Made by a program: the position numbers and the translations under genes
Notes under the pieces: generated by a model
Told to the model about the DNA's origin: nothing
Seen by the model: only the letters and a program-made list of their open reading frames with translations
Database searches by the model: none
In this document: positions 9,457-20,295 of the stretch, in pieces
Layout of the letters: the number at the start of each line of letters is the position of its first letter
Position numbering within the stretch: the first letter of the stretch is position 1
Assembly (NCBI GenBank): GCA_965644315.1
Contig: CBFFRQ010000054.1
Location: forward strand, 248,001-312,000
Source of the DNA: Caecitellus pseudoparvulus
Lineage: Eukaryota; Bigyra: Bicosoecida
DNA length: 64,000 bases
Reading direction: 5' to 3'

Positions 9457-11501
9457 GCACCGTGTCACTGGCTAACAGCCTGGCCTTCTTCAAACGCGCG
9501 TCCGTGTCGCTGGAGCCCGGCATCGCCCGAGCGGCGGCTGTGGACATGGCACACCTCTTCAGCCGTGGCAACCCGCCCACCGCGCCGGATGGGGAGGAGC
9601 TGCCCCCACCAGAGGAGGGCGTGGATGCGGTGGCGGAGCTGGGCCGGGTCCCCGTGGACCCCCTCCGTGCCGTGCAGTGGGCCCGGGCCGCAGGGGAGCT
9701 TGGCGCAGAGCAAGGCGCGGACCTCCTGCGGCAGTGTGAGGAGGCACTGGGGCCGGATCAGGCTGGCCTGTGGCGGCTGGCGCAGACAGCGACAGGGGGC
9801 GGGCAGACGGCACCTGACGCGGCATTCGAGCTGGGCGTCAAGTACTACTTTGGGCGGGGCGTGCCGAAGGACATGGCGGAGGCGGTGAAGTGGTTTCGTA
9901 TGGCGGGCAGTGCGGGGCATGTGCGGGCGTGTGGGCAGCTGGGGTTCATCTACGCGTCAGGCAAGCCTGGCGTGCCGGCGTCTGACGGCGAGGCGTGTGC
10001 GTGGATGGAGCAGGCGGCGGTGCTGGGCGACATGAACGCAGCGTACAACCTGGGCCACATGCTGTCCAACGGGCGTGGGCCGAACGGTGTGGATGGGCCT
10101 GGCGCGCTGAAGTGGTTGTCGAAGCCGGCGGCACGCGGTGACGCCAAGTCCATGAACGCCATCGGGCGCCTGTACCACGCCGGCATCGGCATGGAGCGGG
10201 ACTGGGTGCAGGCAGCCAAGCACTACGAGGCTGCAGTGGAGGCTGGCCACGACACCGCCGCGTGGAATTTGAAGATCATGTACGAGCACGGCGGGCACGG
10301 CCTGGAGGCGGACGAGGCGCTGGAGGGCAAGTGGGCCCACGTTGCGGCCAAGCGGGGGTACTCCTCTGCCATGACCTTCATGGGCGCTGCGTTTGAGAGT
10401 GGCACGCACTCCTTCCAGCGCAACGCCCGCGCCTCACGACACTGGTGGTTGAAGGGCGCAGAGGCGGGAGCATCCTACTGCATGATGCGCGCTGGTTTGA
10501 TCTATTCCATCGGGGACGGCGGTGTGTGGGACGGTGCTGCTGTGCGCAGGTGGTGGCTTGCATTGCAGGAATCTGGCTGCGATGACTCCATAGCCCTGAC
10601 ATACCCAGCCCTTGTTCACCTGCACGGGTATGGCGGCCCGAGGGACGACGCGCAGGGCTTTAGACTGATGTCGGAGGCGTATGAGCGGTACGGCTGCATC
10701 CAGTCGGGATCCTACGCCGCCGTGATGATGTCGGAAGGGCGGGGGACGGAGGCGGACTTTGACGGCGCAGTTGCCAAGGCAGCCGAAATCATGGACCGCG
10801 CGGCAGCCGATGAGCAGGACGAGCTGCTGGAACTGCACGTTTTGGTGGGCTTGGCATACTGGCGAGGTGCCGGCGGCAAGGCGGTGGACGAGGAAGCTGC
10901 CCTGGAGTGTTGGCGGCAAGCAGCTGCATATGGCCAGACTGGCGCCGTGCTGCTCATCGAAGAGGTCACGGCCACCCGTGACAGCAGCCCCTTTGACGCC
11001 AGCGCCATGCTGGAGGCAGGGGAGGATGCCAATGCCGAGACGCTGTTCCGGCTGGGCCTCAGTCACATCCTCGGCACAGACGAGGGTGTGGAAGCGAGCT
11101 GGCCCGCGGCGTTCCAGTGCATGGTCCGGGCAGCTGACCTGGGCCACCCCCTTGCAGCCTGTGCCGAGTGCTGGATGCGTGAGGAGCTGCACGGGGGCGC
11201 CGTGGACGCTGCCGAGCGGGAAGCAGACCTCATTCGCTCAGCTTCCGAAGCTGGCGTTCCCCTCGGGCACCTGCACTACGCACGCCTGCTGGGAGCTGGG
11301 TGTGGCCAGCAGGAGCCAGACCTGGCACAGGCCATGCGACTCCTGGCACTGGCGAGCGAAGGAGGGTTGGAGGAGGCAGCCGTGCACAAGGCGCACGACA
11401 TGGTGGCGTTTTCGTACGGCCGCGAAAGCGACTTGGAGGCGTTGCCAGAGGCCATGCGCCAGGCAGTGCTGAAGCTGCTGGCAAAGAGCACCGATGAGTA
11501 G
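9456..11501 (+). pseudogene. 5'-truncated SEL1-repeat copy (SEL1-B)
   Basis: The reading frame is open from 9426 (after TGA 9423-9425) to the stop at 11501 and is nearly identical to residues 180-855 of SEL1-A. Differences are a few conservative changes, for example LKVMYEHG to LKIMYEHG, GYKLM to GFRLM, and HWRG to YWRG. The first 180 or so codons, the ATG and the promoter are absent because the copy starts at the duplication junction. The first in-frame ATG is 9546 (MAHLFSRGN), which would give 651 residues. The intact frame means either a young duplication or continued use from a cryptic promoter, so pseudogene status is probable but not proven. Confidence 0.75.
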
Positions 11502-12124
11502 CAAAGGCACCGTGTGCCCCCCCGCATACCCACACAAAGTGGAAGGTGGGGGGGTCATTGCAGGTGGCAAGAATGCAACCTCCGCTACAGAAGTTGGTGT
11601 TCATGCAGGCAGCCAAGCCAGGGGGCGGGCAAGTTTGCTTGGCTGGATGGGGGTGACGGGGGGGGGGGCGTTGGAAAGGGGTGTGGAGTCGTCCGCTAGC
11701 GTCGGAAGGCGGCAGAGCTTGAGGTCTGTACCTCGTCGGGTTCCATGTGAGGGGGGGTCGCCGCGCGGGGTAGGGTGTTGGCCTCCCGAGCAGCTTGGGA
11801 CGCCATAGTGTGCGGCGAAACGTTGATATCGCAGATGAAGGTGCTGGTGAGGTGGGGATGCCAGGGTGAGGTCAGTCCAGCACGCCTCGGGAGCACAGTG
11901 CTTGAGCAAGTCTGCATGGATGGGCGTGAGCGAGCCAGGCAGCAGTAATCCGCAGGCAGGTGGGACACTGTCACGACTGTGTCAAAACTATCGTCCACGA
12001 CTTCTTCCTGCATTGGACAGTGAGAAACATCCACACTTGAGATTCCTTTTTTGAGCCGCTTGTGTAGCTGTGCAGGTGAGGTGTTTGGCGGCAGCACTTG
12101 CGCCATCTGCAACCCCACCACGCC
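11502..12124 (+). other. SEL1-B to ANK-B spacer
   Basis: 623 bp, nearly identical to 4839-5461, with no gene. The most divergent patch lies around 11810-11850 and 11930-11965; the last 130 bp before the ANK-B ATG are almost unchanged, consistent with a conserved promoter or 5' UTR. Confidence 0.5.
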
Positions 12125-15100
12125 ATGGCTGATGGCAGGGGCAGTCAGTCGGTGGAGGGGCGATGGAAGGCTGCATGTGATGGCGAGCAGGTAGATGTAT
12201 TGCTGAGCATGCTTGAGAAGTGCGGTGGTGGTGCGGGTGCGGGTCTGGGAGGCTTGTCAAGCGAGGACATATCAGCTGGCTTTTTGGTTGCGTGCAAGAA
12301 AGGACACGTTGCGCTGCTGCGTGGGCTGCTGGCGTTGGATGGGGGTCTTGCTGTGGACGTGCACGCGGAAGACCAGCACGGGGCCGAGGCTGGCTTCCGG
12401 CTTGCTTGCATGACTGGTAACATTGACGTGGTGCGTGAGCTGCTGGCCTTGACCGGGCATCGTGAGGTGAATGTGCATGCTGGTCCAGAGGGCCGGCCTG
12501 AGGCTGGCTTCCGACTTGCCTGTGAGAATGGGCACATTGATGTGGTGCGTGAGCTGCTGGCGCTGAGCGGACACCGCGAGGTGGATGTGCATGCTGGGTC
12601 TGAGGGCAGGCCTGAGTTCGGCTTCGCGCTTGCCTGTCAGAATGGGCATGTTGATGTGGTGCGGGAGCTGCTATCGCTGAGCGGACACCGCGAGGTGGAT
12701 GTGCATGCTAGACCTGAGAGTAGGCCTGAGGCTGGCTTCGGGCTTGCCTGTCAGGAAGGGCACATTAACGTGGTGCGTGAGCTTCTGGCGCTGAGCGGAC
12801 ACCGCGAGGTGGACGTGCATGCTGCTTTCAGGGGTGATCCTGAGTTCGGCTTTCGAGTTGCCTGTGAGTTCGGGCACATTGACGTGGTGCGGGAGCTGCT
12901 GGCATTGAGCGGGCACCGCGAGGTGGACGTACACGCTGGGAATGAGGATGGGCTTGAGGCTGGCTTCCTGGTTGCCTGTCAGGAAGGGCACATTGATGTA
13001 GTGCGTGAGCTGCTGGCATTGAGCGGGCACCGCGAGGTGGACGTACATGCTGCTTTCAGGGGTGATCCTGAGTTCGGCTTTCGAGCTGCCTGTCACGAAG
13101 GGCACATTGACGTGGTGCGGGAGCTGCTGGCTTTGACTGGGCACCGCGAGGTAGATGTGCATGCTGCTTTCAGGGGTGGTCCTGAGGCTGGCTTCCTGGT
13201 TGCCTGTCAGGAAGGGCACATTGACGTGGTGCGGGAGCTGCTGGCATTGAGCGGGCATCGAGAGGTGGACGTACACGCTGGGAATGAGGATGGGCTTGAG
13301 TATGGCTTTCGAGCTGCCTGTCGTTTCGGGCACATTGATGTAGTGCGTGAGCTGCTGGCATTGAGCGGGCACCGCGAGGTGGACGTACATGCTGGGGATC
13401 AGGATGGGCCAGAGGCTGGCTTCCGAGTTGCCTGTCAGGAAGGGCACATTGACGTGGTGCGGGAGCTGCTGGCTTTGACTGGGCACCGCGAGGTAGATGT
13501 GCATGCTGCTTTCAGGGGTGGTCCTGAGGCTGGCTTCCTGGTTGCCTGTCATTTCGGGCACATTGACGTGGTGCGGGAGCTGCTGGCTTTGACTGGGCAC
13601 CGCGAGGTGGACGTACACGCTGGGAATGAGGATGGGCTTGAGTATGGCTTTCGAGCTGCCTGTCAGGAAGGGCACATTGATGTAGTGCGTGAGCTGCTGG
13701 CATTGAGCGGGCATCGTGAGGTTGAGGTGCAAGCTGGGAATCAGGATGGGCCAGAGGCTGGCTTCCGAGTTGCCTGTCAGGAAGGGCACATTGACGTGGT
13801 GCGGGAGCTGCTGGCTTTGACTGGGCACCGCGAGGTAGATGTGCATGCTGCTTTCAGGGGTGGTCCTGAGGCTGGCTTCCTGGTTGCCTGTCATTTCGGG
13901 CACATTGACGTGGTGCGTGAGCTGCTGTCGCTGACGGGTGATCGCGAGGTGGACGTACACGCTGGGAATGAGGATGGGCTTGAGTATGGCTTTCGAGCTG
14001 CCTGTCAGGAAGGGCACATTGATGTAGTGCGTGAGCTGCTGGCATTGAGCGGGCATCGTGAGGTTGAGGTGCAAGCTGGGGATCAGGATGGGCCAGAGGC
14101 TGGCTTCCGAGTTGCCTGTCAGGAAGGGCACATTGACGTGGTGCGGGAGCTGCTGGCTTTGACTGGGCACCGCGAGGTAGATGTGCATGCTGCTTTCAGG
14201 GGTGGTCCTGAGGCTGGCTTCCTGGTTGCCTGTCATTTCGGGCACGTTGACGTGGTGCGTGAGCTGCTGTCGCTGACGGGTGATCGAGAGGTGGACGTAC
14301 ACGCTGGGAATGAGGATGGGCTTGAGTATGGCTTCCGAGCTGCCTGTCAGGAAGGGCACATTGACGTGGTGCGTGAGCTGCTGTCGCTGACGGGTGATCG
14401 CGAGGTGGAAGTGCATGTTGGGGACCAGTACGGGCCTGAGCAAGGTTTCCGAGTTGCCTGTGCGAATGGCCACGTGGATGTGGTGCGTGAGCTGCTGGCA
14501 CTAACGGGGCATCGTGAGGTGAATGTGCATGCTGGGGATGAGGATGGGCCAGAGGCTGGCTTCCGACTTGCCTGTCGTTTTGGGCACGTTGACGTGGTGC
14601 GTGAGCTGCTGGCTTTGACCGGGCATCGAGAGGTGGACGTGCATGCTGGGGATGAGGATGGGCCTGAGGCTGGCTTCCGAGTTGCCTGTCAGGAAGGGCA
14701 CATTGACGTGGTGCGTGAGCTGCTGGCATTGAGTGGGTGTCGTGAGGTGAATGTCCGTGCAGCTCTCAAGGGTGATCCAGAGAGTATCCTCCAACATGCA
14801 TGCCGGAAAGGGCACATTGACATGGTGCGTGAGCTGCTGGCGTTGACGGGTGACCGTGCTTTGGACGTGCATGCTCCGGACAATTTGGGGCCTGAGGGTG
14901 CCTTTCGAGCTGCCTGTCAGGAAGGGCACATTGACGTGGTGCGGGAGCTGTTGGCTTTGAGCGGACACCGCGAGGTGGACGTGCATGCTGGGGACCTGTA
15001 TGGGCTTGAACAAGGTTTCCGAGTTGCCTGTCAGGAAGGGCACATTGACGTGGTGCGTGAGCTGCTGGCTTTGACTGGGCATCGCGAAGTTGATGTGCAT

Positions 15101-15664
15101 GCTGCGTTCATGGGAGTTCCTGAGCAAGGCTTCCGGATTGCTTGTGTGAGAGGCCACGTGGATGTGGTGCGTGAGCTGCTGGCACTGACGGGGCATCGTG
15201 AGGTGAATGTACATGTGGGATTTGACGAGAGGCCTGAAGCCGGCTTTTGGGCCGCCTGCCAGAAAGGACACGTGGGTGTGCTGCAGGAGCTCCTGGCGTT
15301 GACCGGGCATCGTGAGGTGGACGTACATGTTGATGGGGAGTACGGCTTTCGAGCTGCCTGTGAGAATGGCCATATTGTTGTAGTGCGGGAGCTGCTGGCT
15401 TTGAGTGGTGCTCGTGAGGTGGACGTGCACGCTGCGTTGGACGGTGTTCCTGAGGCTGGCTTCTGGCTTGCCTGCAGGAACGGGCATGTGGAGGTGGTCC
15501 GTGAACTGCTGGGGCTCACAGGTCATCGAGCCATTCCCCTCTTGGTCAGAGTTGCCGCTGAAGAGGTGGCTGTGCAGCCTGCCAAGGATGCCGTTTGGAT
15601 CGGCACCAGCACTCGGCAGGGTCGCATGGCCATGCTGCTGCTGCGGAGCGCAAGGAGAGAGTAG
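12125..15664 (+). CDS. Ankyrin-like repeat protein with about 29 repeats (ANK-B)
   Basis: Intronless 1179-residue paralogue of ANK-A with the same start context and N-terminal cap (MADGRGSQSVEGRWKAACDG). After about residue 75 the repeats follow their own consensus: GHIDVVRELLALTGHREV then DVHAGNEDGLEYGFRAACQE. Loop variants AFRGGPEAGF, GNEDGLEYGF and GDQDGPEAGF alternate in a fixed order. One unit near the end is four residues short (DVHVDGEYGF). The C-terminal cap is DAVWIGTSTRQGRMAMLLLR and the protein stops at once (SARRE), earlier than ANK-A. It should form a long, curved superhelix for ligand binding. The near-identical flanks alongside a distinct array point to turnover of repeats by unequal exchange. 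Confidence 0.85.
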   Translation: MADGRGSQSVEGRWKAACDGEQVDVLLSMLEKCGGGAGAGLGGLSSEDISAGFLVACKKGHVALLRGLLALDGGLAVDVHAEDQHGAEAGFRLACMTGNIDVVRELLALTGHREVNVHAGPEGRPEAGFRLACENGHIDVVRELLALSGHREVDVHAGSEGRPEFGFALACQNGHVDVVRELLSLSGHREVDVHARPESRPEAGFGLACQEGHINVVRELLALSGHREVDVHAAFRGDPEFGFRVACEFGHIDVVRELLALSGHREVDVHAGNEDGLEAGFLVACQEGHIDVVRELLALSGHREVDVHAAFRGDPEFGFRAACHEGHIDVVRELLALTGHREVDVHAAFRGGPEAGFLVACQEGHIDVVRELLALSGHREVDVHAGNEDGLEYGFRAACRFGHIDVVRELLALSGHREVDVHAGDQDGPEAGFRVACQEGHIDVVRELLALTGHREVDVHAAFRGGPEAGFLVACHFGHIDVVRELLALTGHREVDVHAGNEDGLEYGFRAACQEGHIDVVRELLALSGHREVEVQAGNQDGPEAGFRVACQEGHIDVVRELLALTGHREVDVHAAFRGGPEAGFLVACHFGHIDVVRELLSLTGDREVDVHAGNEDGLEYGFRAACQEGHIDVVRELLALSGHREVEVQAGDQDGPEAGFRVACQEGHIDVVRELLALTGHREVDVHAAFRGGPEAGFLVACHFGHVDVVRELLSLTGDREVDVHAGNEDGLEYGFRAACQEGHIDVVRELLSLTGDREVEVHVGDQYGPEQGFRVACANGHVDVVRELLALTGHREVNVHAGDEDGPEAGFRLACRFGHVDVVRELLALTGHREVDVHAGDEDGPEAGFRVACQEGHIDVVRELLALSGCREVNVRAALKGDPESILQHACRKGHIDMVRELLALTGDRALDVHAPDNLGPEGAFRAACQEGHIDVVRELLALSGHREVDVHAGDLYGLEQGFRVACQEGHIDVVRELLALTGHREVDVHAAFMGVPEQGFRIACVRGHVDVVRELLALTGHREVNVHVGFDERPEAGFWAACQKGHVGVLQELLALTGHREVDVHVDGEYGFRAACENGHIVVVRELLALSGAREVDVHAALDGVPEAGFWLACRNGHVEVVRELLGLTGHRAIPLLVRVAAEEVAVQPAKDAVWIGTSTRQGRMAMLLLRSARRE
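12300..15540 (+). repeat. 114-bp tandem array with 342-bp higher-order repeat
   Basis: Units of 114 bp are grouped in threes. The trio (DQDGPEAGF, AFRGGPEAGF, NEDGLEYGF loops) recurs every 342 bp between about 13390 and 14340 with few changes. The order differs from the 570-bp block of ANK-A, so the arrays were amplified independently. Confidence 0.9.
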
Positions 15665-16180
15665 GCATGGCCTCGGCCACAGACCGGCCCAGCATAGATG
15701 TCACTAGCAGGGAAGGATCCACGCACTGATAAGTGGCGGGGGAGAGGTGGGCTCTGCCCTGGACCATTCACACAGCCACAACCACGGTCAGGTTGGGGAT
15801 GACCAGCGTGTGTGAGCCAGGGAATGCATCTGAGTTGCGTATCGTCGGGAGCTGCCAGTTGAGTGCGAGCACGGGGATGCGCAACGTCTGCAACCACAGC
15901 GTGGCAGGTCCGTGGCGAGCTGGCGAGGCTGTGGAAGGTCATGCGGGTCTTGTGATCATCTGCACATCACCCATACGGCAGCGAGCAGACGACGGGCAAG
16001 TTTTCCGCTAGGGGCCACGCGTTTGCATTTTGCTCGGGGCAGTGGCATACATGGGGAGGTTCAGAGTCAAGGCAGCAGCAGCTCCCCTGCCCGCCCAAGC
16101 GGAGGCAAAAGAACTTGGCGAAAGACTTCCAGGGGACGCGGACAATGCATTGCGAGGGGATTCCGGGAAAGACTTGGGTC
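15665..16180. other. ANK-B to CBS intergenic region (convergent)
   Basis: About 516 bp between convergent ANK-B and the CBS gene. The part from 15873 matches 8768 on. No gene is seen; it should hold both 3' UTRs. Confidence 0.45.
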
Positions 16181-17734
16181 TCAGCGCTCAGACGTGGTGG
16201 GGGGCTCCTCGCCCTCGTCGCCGCCCTGCCGCCCCGACAGCAGGCGCACGTTGAGGAAGTCCCGTGTCTTGGCCACCTTCACCGCCCCTTCGCGCTGCTT
16301 GCGCTGGGCCAGGTCGTCTGCCAGCATGACCCGCAGGAGGTCACTCATGGTGACGACGCCGAGGACGGTGCGGCTGTCTCCAACGACGGCCAGGTGGCGC
16401 AAGCCCTTGCTGAGCATGTACTCGGCAGCCCGGGCCAGGGTCCAGGAGGGCCGCCCGCACTTGACGGGGGCGGACATGGCGTCTGTGATGGGGGTGGTGG
16501 TGGCGTCGGGTCCGGTGGCTGTGGCGCCGTCGCCCCCCGCGCCGCCCTCCCCTGCCACCAGGCGCCACAGGATGTCCCGGCTGGTGAGGATGCCCACTGG
16601 CTTGCTGCCCTCCACCACGAGCAAGGACATGATGCCGGCTTCGGCCATCTCGTTGGCGGCGTCGGCCACCGTGACGTCATCGCCCACGTCTGCGTTCAGG
16701 AGGAGCTTCTTTCCAGCTGCATGCTGCCACTCCAGCACGTCTTCCAGGTCCTTCGTGAAGGCGGCGTGTGGCTGTGGCAGGGACTCGTCTGGCGTTTCGG
16801 CAGTGGAGCCCTCCTCGCCGTCTACCACGTCCCCCTTGCCGGCGGACGCGCCTGCCTCCAAAGCAGCGACGCGAGCCGCGTCCTCTTCCTGCAAGACACG
16901 CAGGACGTGCTGCAGCAGTGTGCGGATGGAGACGACGGCTGAGATGGAGGCGGCAGGCAGGTCATCGCCGGGGGGCGCTTCAGATTCCGCAGCAGCGTCC
17001 CCTGCGCCGCCATGCAGCACGGGGAATGACTCCTGGCCTAGCACAGGCATGTGCCGCACTTTGTGTGTCAGCATCCACTCGATGGCACTGCGCAGGCAGG
17101 GAGCGGCGGGCTGAGTGAGCGAGCGCCAGCGGCAATGCAGCCGTGCCGACGCACTCCAACACTGGCGTGTCCACGCTGCAGGAAACGAGCTTGGGGGTCA
17201 TGATGGATGAGGCGACGATGTCGGAGGGACAGAAGGCGCCGTGGTCCAGGTTCATGATGTAGTCCTTTTCCGACAGCAGGCCCTTCACCTTGTCCTCTGT
17301 GACGCACGAGCGTGGCCAGGAGGGAGTGTGGTCTGGTAATACCCTGTTGAGCTCAACGCCAGGGCCAGCGCATCCGACCCCTGTGCAGGCCACCTGCCGC
17401 CAGGCTCACGCACCAGCCGTCACAAGGATGCTCCCCACTTGTCCACTCTTCATCATGCGGATGGCTTCAGGCACAGGCGTCTGGGTCGGGTAGCAGCGCC
17501 GCGGATTGCGGTCGGCATGCGGAATTGGGACAACACGCATCACTCACGTCCACGAGGCAGCTGTGCACCGTCTTTGCCCGGCTGGCCTGCTCATCCTGCA
17601 GCACATCTCGCAAAGTACTGTCAGACACTGGCACCTGCGGCGAAGGCAGGTCTCATGGTGCTTCGCGGTGCACTGTCGAGGGGTAGAGCAGAGCACCTGC
17701 ACATACCTGAGCAGCGCGTGAAGCGTGCAGGCAT
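16181..17734 (-). CDS. Tandem CBS-domain protein (five exons)
   Basis: Proposed exons on the minus strand: 17734-17707, 17627-17548, 17480-17414, 17296-17151 and 17110-16181, giving 416 residues with matching phases. The first Bateman module reads VHSCLVDTPVPEAIRMMKSG, SILVTAEDKVKGLLSEKDY, then IMTPKLVSCSVDTPVLEC, and SAIEWMLTHKVRHMPVL. The second has VADAANEMAEAGIMSLLVVE, VGILTSRDILWRLVAGEG and MLSKGLRHLAVVGDSRTVLG. CBS pairs bind adenosyl ligands and regulate partner enzymes or channels; the first half resembles plant CBSX-type proteins. No catalytic domain is attached. The fourth intron (17111-17150, only 40 nt, donor gtcggc) is the weakest call: it adds a few residues inside a CBS motif. 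A deleted copy lies at 8768-9456. Confidence 0.75.
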
Positions 17735-18402
17735 CGCAGCAGAGTCAGGCCTGTAAAGCACAGGGATAGTGAATGTAGATGCGCCTGCATGTGCCAATGG
17801 CACGCTTGTACTACGCACGCAGCTGGCGAGAGCTTGCCGGCACCAGGCTGGACGAATGCGAAGGGTTGGCCGCCGTCAGAAACCTGCGCTTAGACAGAGG
17901 GCGGGAGCGGGCAGTGCAAAGCCTGCTAAACATCAGAGGAACAGGCCACCTTTGTGGTGTTCAGCGTCGCTGCACGCACCGGCTCCACATGCTGGCGCCT
18001 GGATGAGAGCCTGGTGTGCTGCGAAGGCGAACGGCGGGGTGGCTTCGACGCCTTGGCAAGCTTTGCAACGGTTGGCGGTGTCTGGAAGGGCCGTGGGCAG
18101 TGTGGGACGTTCGCTGCCGGAGTTGGTTGACGAGAGTGGATTGACCCGCACTTCAGTCATCCCTGAGCAGCCCGTGCTCGAGCGCAAAGGAGCGCAAGGG
18201 GGTGTGGAGTTAGCCTCAGGGGTGTCAATGGGGGGGTCGATCTTTACCCACCATTTCCCCATCCCACACAACTTTCTCTCTTCTCACGTATCTTTGTGCC
18301 TTTGCCAGCTGTGTAGCATTCCTGCCTACATAGGTTTCATTCGCGTCCTCATCGCGCGTGTGAAGCCCATTTTCGCTCCCGTCACCCAACCCAGTACCAA
18401 CA
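17735..18402 (+). promoter_or_regulatory. CBS/alpha-tubulin divergent intergenic region
   Basis: About 670 bp with no convincing gene; a 247-codon plus ORF over it has no recognisable features. The pyrimidine-rich tract at about 18240-18310 (cacaactttctctcttctca) just upstream of the tubulin start is a plausible core promoter and 5' UTR. Confidence 0.4.
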
Positions 18403-20228
<1,826 letters not shown>

Positions 20229-20295
20229 ACTCGCTCCCCTGCCGCTCCTGCAGTGAATGAATGCATTCCGGCTGCGACAGGTTGTCATTTCATGC

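Larger units (their letters stand above)
9456..16512. repeat. Tandem segmental duplication, unit 2
   Basis: Second copy of the SEL1 3' part, spacer, ANK gene and CBS 3' end. It differs in length from unit 1 because the ANK arrays contain different numbers of repeats. The CBS gene continues intact beyond 16512 only in this unit, so this unit keeps the ancestral right-hand flank, while unit 1 keeps the ancestral SEL1 5' end. Confidence 0.85.

Noticed and set aside
5636-15540. CRISPR or other non-coding satellite array
   Set aside because: Units are 114 bp without distinct spacers and are in frame with a capped ankyrin-like protein; the host is eukaryotic.
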